From Rhynchosporium graminicola (lineage: Eukaryota > Ascomycota > Leotiomycetes > Helotiales > Ploettnerulaceae), in NCBI GenBank assembly GCA_900074885.1, contig FJUW01000028.1, positions 202,339-266,338 of the forward strand: DNA of 64,000 nucleotides. Direction: 5' to 3'. Below, one piece after another: positions 34,501-46,500 of the stretch. Numbering within the stretch: the first letter of the stretch is position 1; every line of letters starts with the position of its first letter. The translations under genes were made by a program, and so were the position numbers. Below the pieces are notes generated by a model. The model saw nothing but the letters and a program-made list of their open reading frames with translations, did not search any database and was not told where the DNA came from.

Positions 34501-37500
34501 TTGGATGGCTTGACAAAGCTTGCTCCCCATTCATCAGCCTGATCCTCATCCACCTGTGTTATGTCAACATCGACTGGCAGATCGCTCTGCAGGGCCTCAT
34601 CTGTCGGTTTGATCTCCGATGACTGGTTTGTCTCTAAAATTTGCTCCTCGGGTTTCGGATCAGAGTCTGCTTCCTTAGGTGTTGAGAAAGTCGACTTTTG
34701 CTTTTTTCGATCTTTCTTGGACGGTTTGGTAGAGAAAGAGGCCCATTCATCGTCTTGATCTTCCTTGACATCCTTCGTGTCTAGGTAAGTTTCGACCGGC
34801 ACTGAGACGTCTGCCACGTTCTCAATTGTAGAAGCTGTCCGTTCGAGTTCTGGAAGACTTTTCTCGGAGGATGGGAGCTCTTCAGAAGGCGTTGGAAGTC
34901 CGGAGTTCTTTTGCTTCTTGTCCTTCTTCTTGGATTTCTTAGAAGAGAAATCATCCCACTCATCGCCTTGCTCTTCTGTAGCAATAGGTACGTCGATTAT
35001 CTTCCTGTCCGCCCAAGAAGTATCTTGGCCGAGGGCCTTGAATGTGGAAGATTGGCCAAAGTGGTCTTCAGCTAGCTGCTCGGGAATTGGCAGCGATGTC
35101 TCTTCTAGTGGGGTAGAGAAGCCAGAGTTTGTCTTCTTCTTCTTCTTCTCCTTAGACTTCTTAGCAGGTACCGAACCCCACTCATCGAAAGGGTCGACGA
35201 CGGTAGGTTCCTCAATATTTGCGCTGCGAATTTCCGAGATCTCCTTGGATTTTTCTGCAACTTGTTCCGGAATGTCTCGGATAGTTTCTGCCGGCAATAT
35301 TGGTTCTTCGACACTTTCCAAAGATGGTTGAACTGAATCTGAACGCAGAGCTTCTTCGATAGGTGTAGAGAGGCCCGATTTCTTGGATTTCCCTAACTTT
35401 TTGGATTTCTTTGATGATGAATTGCCCCAATCGTCCTCTGGATCAACTTCCTGGGTAGATGGCTCATGAATGGAGCTGGCAATAGCTGCTGCTGCGATTA
35501 ATGGCTCAGTTGGGGTGGAGGAACCAGATTTCTTATCCTTCTTTCCCTTTTTGGATTTCTTGGTCGAGAACGATCCCCATTCGTCTGGAGGCTCTTCGGA
35601 AATGGTTTTGGTTATTAGTGTTGGATCCTTAGAGCTTAAAAATGCACTTTGCTCATTTTCAATTGTCTCTGGTGCAACACTGTCGGACTGATCTAAGTCT
35701 TTGACTGTGTCCACTGGGGTTACAGTTCCAGAAGTATCCTCATTATCCGCAGACGATGAGTACTTTTGCTTCTTCTTATCCTTCCCGTTTTTGTTTTTCT
35801 TGACAGAGAAGGAACTCCACTCATCTTTGGGCTCTTCGCTAGCAGCAGGGTGATGAGCTGGGGCAAGCAATTCAGATACCCGATCCAAGTCCCGTTTCAA
35901 TGGTAGTTGAGGCACCACGCTATTCTCTAATGATTGATCTAAGGGCAAAGGAGTCAGCGCGGCGTCCTTCGAAGGTTCCAAGGTGGGCTCAGACGGTATG
36001 GAAGTTTCCTCCGAATCCAGTTTGGAAGATTCCTTGCGACTTTTCTTCTTCTTAGATTTCTTGGTTGAGAAGTCACCCCAGTGATCGTCAGGCTGGTCTG
36101 CAATGGGAGAAGCGAACACGTCCAAGTCTTTCTCCTCGTGGCCAACTGGTACGGGGTCTTCTAAGGATGGGTCCACCGGCAGAGAAGGTTCGTCATATTT
36201 TTTGAGCTCTGAAAGAGGCTCTACCGACTTCGAACCCTCTGAGAGATCATCAGTCTTGTTAGAATCCTTACGCTTTTTATCCTTCTTCTTTGACTTCTTG
36301 GTGAAGGTGAATTCATCGAAAACATCTTCAGGGTTCTGGTCTGCCTTCCGAGATACCGAATGGCCGAGAGGGAGTTCTGATGACGAGTCGATAATTTCAA
36401 CGCTCGCTGTCTGGGACTCCGATGGTACGATTGTTTCCTCCAATTCAGGTTCTCTCCTTTCGTTGGATGGTGAACTGAACTGTGAGCTTTCTACTTTCTC
36501 CATCAAGCTTTGAGGTGTGGGTTCATCAAGGCTCGTCATTTTCTCCTCGAATGGTGGTGTCTTGATAACGCTTTCTTCATTTTGGCTCTCGGCGTTAGCG
36601 TTGAAAAATTCGTTCCTGAGAAGACTGCCACGCTTCTTCTTATCTTTCTTCGATCTCTTAGAAGAATATTCGAAATCCTCCTGCAGCTCCTCAATCACGG
36701 GTGGAGTGATAGCCTCGACGTGGCTTTCCGATACATGTTCTTGATCCTCGGGTTGCTGTTCGGTAGTGGTGCTGAAAGGTTCGGTCTGAGGAAGACTACC
36801 ACGCTTCTTCTTGTCTTTCTTTGACTTCTTAGAAGAATACTCAAAGTCATCCTGTATCTCCTCAACTTCGGGCGAAGGAACAACCACGGTCTGGCTGTCT
36901 ATCACATGTTTTTGATCCTCCGATCCCTCCTTGGCAGAGGCGCTGAAAGATTCGTTGCGAAGTAAACTGCCTCGCTTCTTTTTATCTTTCTTTGACCCAT
37001 TAGAAGAAAACTCAGAATCTTTCTGCGTACCCTCGTCTACTGGCGAAGAGATTGCTTCCACTGGGGTCTCCAGAGAGGGTGCGGAATCATGATCATCGGA
37101 CCGCTGCTCGGTGACGGCATCGATAAGTCCGGTTTGAGGTAGACTGCCGCGCTTCTTCTTGTCTTTCTTCGATTTCTTAGAAGAGAACTCAAAATCGTCC
37201 TGCTGGTCCTCTCCTAAGGGCGAAGAAATAGTATCTATTTGGCTTTCAGGAGTGGGTGCAAATTCGGGTTCCTCAGGTTGCACCTCGGCAGCAGCACTGA
37301 AAGATTGATTTCTCAACAGGCTGCCGCGCTTCTTCTTGTCTTTCTTTGATTGCTTGGACGAGAAATCAAAGTCATCTTGCGGTTCCGCATCTACAGGCGA
37401 AGGCATAGACTCTATCTGGCTATCCCGAGTGGGTAAAGATTCATGATCATCGGACTGCTCGTCGATATTGGCATTAAAGGACTCATTCCTCAACAAGCTC

Positions 37501-40500
37501 CCGCGCTTCTTCTTCTTGTCTTTCTTTTTGGAAGAGAACCCAAAGTCATCAGCTCCTACTTCGTCGATTGGTATGGCTGAGGTTGCAGCTGTAGTATCAT
37601 CGATTGTCAGATCTTCGCTCGGTAATGCTCGTGTATCGACCATTTGCTGGTCAGGGAAGTCCTCAATCGCTACCGAGCTTTGGCGCTTTTTTTTGTCTTT
37701 CTTCGATTTTTTGGTGGAGAAAGCGAAATCATCTTCAGGATCAGCAGTAGGGTCGATTGGCTCAGGTTTGCTTGACGTCTCCTCGCTAGCGTCATGCGAG
37801 ACATCGACATGTTTGGAGGTATCGGCAAGGTCGAAAGTGTCGTCACCAGTTGCACCGTATAGAGAATTTTCTTGCTTTTTGCTCTTCTTGGATTTCTTGT
37901 CCCATTTACCGATTGATGAGAAATCATTGACCTCAAGTTCCATAGATTCTGGTTCGGCTGACAACTCTTCGCCAGTGACAGAACGCGGTAAGTCATCTGC
38001 TTGTGACAAGGTCTGTTTTTCAAAGCTCGTTTCTGTCGGCGAATCATGATCTGAAGTGCTAGGCAGACGAATTCCTTGTTTGCCCTTCTTATCCTTCTTG
38101 TTCTTTGACTTCTTGCCAATGGTAGCGAAGTCATCGATTTCATCAACTGTACCACTCGGCTGTGAATTGTCGAAGTTATGTTGGGTGTCCAGGTCTCCAG
38201 ATATCTGATCAGATGAGAAGTCATCTTCCGTGTTGGATCGAAGCAAGCTTCCGTGTTTCTTTTCTTTCTTGTCTGGGCCTTTCTTTTTCGGGACGGGTTC
38301 AAATTCTTCCTTCAACCGGCGGGCATTCTCAACTTGCTCGGGGCTGTAACCTGCAGCCAGTCCATCACGCATTGGCAGGTTCTCTTCGAAATTTGATTGA
38401 GACTGAGCTTGAGCGTGAACACTCTGAGTTGATCCTGAGCCAGGGAACTGGGTTTGGTCACCGAAATCATCGTGAGCAAATTCTCGCTCCGCAGGTGGTG
38501 GGGATGTGTTTCCACGCTTCTTACTTTTCTTCGAGGCTTTTTTGGCAAACTCGGCTTGCATTTGACGTGCCAGAGAAAGTTGTTCTTCTTTGTAGCCAGC
38601 GGCAAGTCCATCCGGCGTCATAACTTCTGAATCATTGTTTGCTGATACCTTCTCATCCAAGACAGGATCTACTTCAGGTTCTTGCAAGTCCATGGACGTA
38701 CTTGAAGAAGCTTGTGTGTTGCCGAGGTCCTCATTGAGCAGGTCATCGTCATCTTGGAAACGACGACCTTTCTTGCTTTTCTTGTCTCTGGACATCCTGC
38801 TTCCAGACTCAAAATCTGCTTTTACTTGTCGCGCAATCTCAAGCTGGTCTTCACCGTAGACATTATCGCGCTGGCTAGTATTAGGACTAGTCGCAGAACG
38901 ACCACCGGCAGGTCCATTGGAGAGACTTCGGGCACGAAGTTTTGCATCATCATCGTCATCGAGATTTCTGGTTCGAGAGGGAAGTCTTGCTGGTGTTGAC
39001 GGTAAGCTTTGTCTTTTCTTCTTGTCTTTCTTTGATGACTTCTTGCCAAATTCCTCTTGCAATTGCCTGGCCAGGCTGAGTTGAGTATTATCGTAACCGG
39101 CAGTCAAGCCATCAGGACTAGGTCTAGATTCTGTCTCCAGGCTTGGTCCCTGGTCGACATCGAAGGATGACGGGTTCTGTTCCTCCATGGGTGCTTCTTT
39201 ACTGCGGGAAGATGAATCTATCCGAGATGCTTTCGACCCGAAGATGGCAGCACTTACGGCAGCTGCAGCTGCTGGAAAGTACCCCTTGCTATTTGAGTTT
39301 GGAATCTCACCGCTGGACTGTTCACCGCCTGTTAGAGGCGTGGCAGGTGTGATTGGCCATCCTCCAGGTCCACCAAGTGGAGTTGGTCTTGAAAATGGAG
39401 TCTCTCGTGCAGGTAGAATTTCTTCGGTATACAAGGCGTTCGAAGTATCGCCAGACACTGATTTCTCAGTCGCCAATGCTGTGATCTCATCGATTATCTC
39501 TGGTTCAGCATTGCGGTCGGTCTCAACTGTTGGGTGTTGATTTGACGATATTTCTGGCTCGTCCCATTGTTGAAGCTTTCGGCCCTTCTTCTTGTCCTTC
39601 TTCGACGATGGAGTTGTGAACACAGGTTCTTCTACTGCCACGGGACTTGTGGGGGAAACAGCTTCGTGATCTGGGTCCCAAGCGGAGGAAGATTTCTTCT
39701 TCTTCTTTTTGTCCTTCTTGCTCGTGAAACCAGACTCGAGATCACCAACCGGTGGTGTGCCAGAGATAGGTGATTTACCAGGCTCCATCGAGGTTTGAGG
39801 CAGACACTCGGGTATACTGGATTCAACTTCGTCCGCCCAGCTCATGGTGGCTTTGCCCTTCTTTTTATTGGACTTCTTTGACTCCGTGAATCCAAATTCG
39901 TCGTTGGTAGATACTAGATCACGGGTCTCAGGTTGCTCGTCGAGGGACTTGGTCTCTGGAACTGCCTCATCGGTCCTAGGCTGACTGAGGTTATTTTGCT
40001 CACCCTGGAGTTCGGGAAGTGAAGGATTGGCAAGCGTAGATAGAGGCTGTTCCATATCTCTGGTTTTGTCCCGGTTTGTTTCATCAGTGGCAGCCTCCGG
40101 TTCCTTCTCAGAGGCATCGATGACAGTAGAGAGAGTATCCTCTTTCGGCACTGAAGCTAGCTGTACCACCGCATTATCGAGCTCTGGCTCCCATGCTGAT
40201 AACGCCTGATTTTTCTTCTTGTCCTTCTTCCGATCCTTCTTCTTGGCAGACGGAAATTCCGCAAAAGGTTCTTCAACAGGCGTAGGAATTTCTTGTGCAT
40301 CGACTTTGAATCCAGATCCGGGGAAAGTAGATGGTTGCAAGGCACTATCGTCTTCAGCGTCCCATGTAGAAGAAGCTTTGCCTTTTTGTTTCTTCTTCTT
40401 GTCCTTCTTTGACATGGAAGGGAAATCATCGATGGGTTGTGGATCTTCAAAGGGTACGGAAACATCATCAGGCAAGTCTCGGCTTTCAAATGCTGGTTCT

Positions 40501-43500
40501 CGAAGCTCGCTTGCACCCAATAATTCAGGCTCTGGCTCCCAAGCAGCCGCTTTCGACTCCTTGTTCTTCTTGCCTGTGGACTTCGGCGTGGAAAAGTCAT
40601 CGATTTGAGCACTGTCATCGATGTCTGGTGTTTCTTTTGAAGGATTCTGGCTTGTCTCAGTATCTTCAACCTCCCATAAAGAAACTTTTCCTTTCTTTTT
40701 ATCCTTCTTCTTGTCCTTCTTGGAAGCTGAAGAACATGGGACATCAGTTAGATCGTCTTTGCCGAGAGTCTGAACATTTTCAAAAGAAGGATCTGGCATC
40801 TGCTGTTCATCTTGTAATTGTGCCTTTCCGATGCCTCGTTCATCCCAGTCGGATGTGGCTGCGGATTTTCGCTTGTCCTTTTTGCTCTTCTTCTTGGACG
40901 AAGGAAATTCGTCGAAGGCGGCATCAGCTGTTGGTTCGTTGGTGGAAGTCTGAATTCCTTCGGAAGAAACGTCGATCGCTTTACTGACTTGCTCATCGAC
41001 CAAGAAGGAATCACCGACAGGTTGAACAGATGTTTCCAGATCTTCTTGCGCAATTTCGCGCGAAGTAGGCGCGTCGCTGAAAGTTTGCAGCGCCGCTGGC
41101 TGAGTCTCAATTGCCTCGGGTTCCCAAGACATTTTTGATTTACCTTTTTTGTCTTTCTTGCCCTTCTTGCTTTTGGACGCCGAAAAATCGTCAACTTGAG
41201 CAGGTTCTCCAAGATCAGCTTCCTCATTTTCGCGCGAAGCAAGGGCATCGGTAAAAGTTTCAAGCGACGCAGGTAAAGACTCCTTGGTCAACTGCGGCTG
41301 AGACTCAGATGATTCGGGTTCCCAAGGCATTTTCGACTTCACTTTCTTGTCTTTCTTGCCCTTCTTGCTTTTAGGCGCTGAGAATTCATCTTGTTGAGCA
41401 GGAGTGTCTTCAACAACAGCAGGCTCGAAAGACTCTTGTTCAGCATCGAAAAATGTATCTGAATCGGGTTCATCTTCTTTGACTTGAAATGGAGGTTCGT
41501 CTGCTTGCGGTACCGATACCTCGATATCGTCCCAAGACATTACGTTCTTCTTCTTGTTCTTCTTGTCTTTCTTAGACTTGGAGAAGGACTCGACAGACTC
41601 TGATTCAATTGGTGAGAAGGTATTGGAGGTTTGAGAAGCATCAGGTTCGGGCAAAGATGGATCATCTCGCATTTCGGAACTGGACGTTCCTTTGCCGTTT
41701 TTGTCCTTTTTCCTGTCTTTCTTAGACTTCTTCAGCGAAAATTGGTCAATTGGATCTTCCAATTCAGGCGATGGCTGCTGATTGACGACGTTATTTCCAC
41801 TGGATAGAGTCTCGAGGGCTTTCTCACGATCGTCGTCAACATCGTGTTTCAATCCGCTCGCTTCAGCAGAACCAAGTTCTCCCTCCTGGATACTGTGAAG
41901 AGCGTCTCTGTCCGTTGAAGATATGTCTCTGCTACTGGGAGAGCCTGGCATATTATCATCAACTTCTGAGTCTTCGGACTTCTTGGATATCGGCGATGAT
42001 CTGAGAAGATAAGAGCTTCTGTCTTTAGTGACAGGATCGACAGGGAACGAGCGATGCTTGTCTACAGGAGATGATTGGCCAGTTGTCGGCAATTCGCCGG
42101 AGACTTGCTGAGTCTTTGCAGAAGGTAAATCGTCGAACCATGATTCATTTGTCTTTGGATGGATAGAAGTTGAGGCGAAGTAGCCAAGGGTGGAAACAAG
42201 TCCTGCAGCTACGGCAATCTCAGCTGCCTTACCTCCAAGTGAAGCCGGGCTCTTTTCCAGCCTCGGACCTGATGATCGGGCAAGCTGGGTGACAATGTCA
42301 GAAAGCTGTTCTTGCTTTGCAGGATTCTCAATATCTTCGAACCCTCGATGTATGTTTGCTCTTGGTGTAGATTGTCCAGACCCAAGCATATCATCTGAGA
42401 TTGGAGCAGATGCCAGAGTAGTATCAATACTCAACGGATCAAATCCACGATACGTGATACCTAAGGCCGTCTTGTCGGTGTCATCTAGTTGAGATGAGCT
42501 TCGCGAAGTAGATTGACTAGGTGGCAGTTGGGGGAGTGGTTCATCATCTGCATGCAACTGAGCATTAGAACCTCGTCGAGTGCTTTCCACAAGATACAAG
42601 GGCTTGAACTCCTTTGAATTATCCCAAGACGAAGGTCGTGACTTACGCCTTGTTGGGAATCCGAGTGACTCTTGACTAGGGTTGGCAGGTGATGGTAGGG
42701 GGGACGAGCGGCCAACAGCAGGCGAAGAAGGGGTCGATCTGTTGCCTCCCATTTTGAACTTTAAAGGGACCTGGCTATGACTTGGTGACTTCATTGGTGT
42801 TTCTTGCACGCTCTTTCGAACATTCCTGACTCTTTCTCTGGCCAGTCGATCGGACTCAGGCGTGTTTGGACGACTGTCAGGAAGATTTGGCAAATCATCA
42901 AGAGGTTCAACGTTTGGCGAGGCTGGATCGCTGGGTGGCAAAGGTAGGAGGTCGCCATATTGAGGATCGATCGAAGGCCTGAAATGCCGTTCCGTGATTT
43001 CGGGATCGAGGACTTCATCTCGTTCTAATAAGTGATCCGCCCCCGCGCCTACAGTTCGAGTCGTGGCCGTATTACTATTATTGTTCTTGGCTTTCGGTTG
43101 CTGGTGACGATGAGCAGCAATTGCAGCAACAGTGACACCGGCAATGCCGGCACCCGCGCCAAGGGTGCCGGCTTTACCTAAAAAAGAATCCTTTTTGGAA
43201 GACGTGCTTTCTGATCTCGATCGAGTCTTCTTTCTTTTCTCTCCATCGCTACGAGCTCCATTGTCGTCCTCGTTATCATCTGCGTATGACCCGTTGCCAT
43301 TTCCGTTGCTGTGCCCATTGGAGACTGATCGTGAAAGATCGTTAACAGAATCTGCGCCTATACTTCCATATACGCTAGACGCATCTGGGACAGAACTTCT
43401 CTTAGACTTCTTGCTCTTCTTCTTGACATCCTCGAAATCGTCTTTGGATCTCTTCGGACTTTCGTCCCTAGCTCCAACCTCGGATTTGGAGCCGAAAAGA

Positions 43501-46500
43501 CCAGAGAATATCCCACCGCTTTTCTTGTTCTTCCTCCCTTTCTTATCTTCGTAATCATCACCGGCAGGAGCAGACGCAACGGATCTTGTGTCGTCAAAGT
43601 CGGCTGTGCTGCTCCTTGCTTTCTTCTTCTTCCGAGATTCTTGGTCGTCATTTCGTGAAGTGCTGGTTGAAACCACTGATCGGGAATCACCACGATCCTC
43701 ACTGTTGAAGATTCCGCTATCTCTGGTGGAGGATCTTCGCGTGCCACGAAGGTCTTCAAACTCGCCATCTCGGCTCGTTTCTGAAGGTGTGCTTGGTGGC
43801 AGGGAGACCTCTGTCGGATCATACTCAGACTGCTCGCCTTTTCTACTGGATTTATCCTTTGATTTCTTGCTCACCGAGGAAATCTCAGAAGTTGTACCAC
43901 TGGGTGGAAGAGGAACTTCAGTAGCTTCGTAATCGAACTGTCCACTTCGTCGAGAGGACTTGTCCTTCGACTTCTTGCCCGAAGAGGATATTTCCGAAGA
44001 AGGGGCTGACCGAGCTGGAGACTCATATCGTTCACTCTCACGTTTCGACTTCTTGCTGATCGAACGCGCTAGTTCCGATGCGGTTTCGACGGGGGCGGCT
44101 CTAGGGGGAGATTCGTAACGGTCGCTGTAAATGGTGTCAGAGGCAGGATTTAAACATGTAGACAGATCCCAACGTTTACATAGCAGAGCTCAAAGTTTAA
44201 TAGAAAAGAAATGATTGGGGGTAGCTACCTATCACGTTTCGACTTTTTCTTAGATTTCTTGGGGGTCTCAGCCCATTCATCCTCGCCATTTTGCAGGTCA
44301 TCAAAAGCATCCACCGGTACGGACACAGTTCTCTCACGAGGCGATTCGACAACAGAATCGTCGTAAGTTGACGATACCTTGCTTTTCTTCGATTTCTTAG
44401 GAGTTTCAAAGTAGCTTTCGGGTTCTTGTACGATGTCCGCTGCGACAGACGGCTCCGAAAAGGGAGTGATGTCGTCAGCTTGGCTGCTTTGTCTTTTCGC
44501 TGCCTTATCACGCTTCTTCTGTTCCTTCTTGCTCAGGGGTGCTTCAAAGTAGGATTCGGGCTCTGCTTCGACTTCTCGGGACACAGAGGGCTCGTCGATT
44601 GGGGTAGATTCAGCGCTTTGCCTCTTTGCGGCCTTATCGCGCTTCTTTTGATCCTTTTTGCTGAGTTTGCTGTAGGATTCATCATTCTCGGTTGGTGATA
44701 CGCCTGGCCAGTGTTTCGAAGTAGAACCTACTTCACCGATAACAAATCCTTCTGTGCCCCGGGTCCTCGAAATCTCGGACGGGCTCGTGCCAAGGTCAGT
44801 GACAGTCTCAGCATATGGGGCTTGATATAATCTGGTATCGTTCGAGCCTGGGGGAGAGTCACGCCTGCGGAAAGTCGGATCATCAATCACAATGTTAGGA
44901 TCAAATCCTGTGTCTTGAAGTCCAGCGGCCACTGTTGCAGTGAAGTCCAAGTCATCATCGAAGGAACCAGGCATATGGGTACTATAAGGGATTTGAGGCA
45001 TTGTCGGCTTTGGGCCGGGAGAAGGAGGGCTTCTTTGCCTCTCTTTTCTAGGGGGACTTTCTGGTTCGACAACGACACGACGGTAATCCTCTCTGCCTGG
45101 CGATTTTTCTGGCTCAACGACAATACCGCGATACTCGTAAGGCACGGGCTTTGCGTCCTCTTGAGACTTTGATGATTTGGAGATTTCATTTGCCGCAGTC
45201 GCTCCTACACCAGCTCCAATGATGCCAGCTGCTACAGCACCCCATCCTTTGTCACCCTTAGGAGTAGCAGAACTAGCGGTACTATCACGGGACTTTACAT
45301 CAGTCTTGGAGAGAAACTCGTAGCGATGCTCAGATGGACTTTCCACCTCGTAATGCTTGATATCATTCTCACCCCAAGTGACTCCCTTAGACACATTTGA
45401 TGCTGTTGGAGAAGCGATAATATTGCCTTTGGGTCCAATCACGATATCGGAAGAGAATGAGCGTTTTGGCGTGTCTCTACTCTTTGACTTGTTCTTACGG
45501 CCTGGTTCCGAACGAGCAATCTGCTTTTCGGGCATAGGTGACGGAGTTGGTGTTGGTCGAACCAGGTTCAATAAGGGTCGAGGTTCTGAAGCGTCAGGAT
45601 CGCGTATTGGTTCGGATATTGATCGATTCCGACCGAAGGAGGGGATCGAGAAACTTTGCAAGTCTTTTGGATGCTCCAGTACATAATCCAATCGGAAATC
45701 AGCATTTGGCGCATCATATGGGCCTTTACCTTTGTGCTCTTCCATTCCAGGTGGAGTCACAATTCGAACAATCTCTTCCTTCTGATTTTTGCGATCATAT
45801 TTGTGGACAACAGAAGGATCAGGAGACGGGCTGCGGGAGCGTATGACTTGAGATGCAATTTTGCGTGCCATCACGATCTCTCGATATGCTCTGTCGGCTT
45901 CTTCCTGAATGGGATCTCTTGCGGGAGTGATATCTCGTTGTGTAGAAGTGTAAACATCGTAATTTGCATCCTTCTGTCTCTCACGACGCCTTTCGTCAGC
46001 TCTCGTCTCGCGGTGGTGCTCGGCAGCAACCACGGCAGTGATGACCGCAGCATCATAGGGGCCAGTGAAACGTTTTGCATCGTGGATAGAGGCCTCAGCA
46101 TCATGAAGAACACGATCTCGTCTTTCTACGCCTCTGTATCGTTCTTCTCTTTCATGCCATTCTGAGTTCTTCCGCCCAGGCTCTGACGCCTGTCTATAGC
46201 GTTGCTCTTGGTCATCCTGATCCGAGTATTCCCTCTGGGAACTTAAAGGTTCCCTTCGAGATTCGGGCTTTGGAGCGGCAGGCTGGCTCTTGATTGAAGA
46301 GCTCCGCTTACGAGAGAAGTCCGGTATTCGCTCAACAGTAACAACTGTAGGCACAGAATCGGTTCGTTTATGGCCCGATGAGGACTCAATTGGTGGGACA
46401 GTGAACGAATTGTTGTCGATTTGATATTGGAAAGGATCGACAGAAGTCGTTGAGACAGCAGCTTCGCTCTTGGTGCGGCGAGAGTCGAATCGATCATCCG

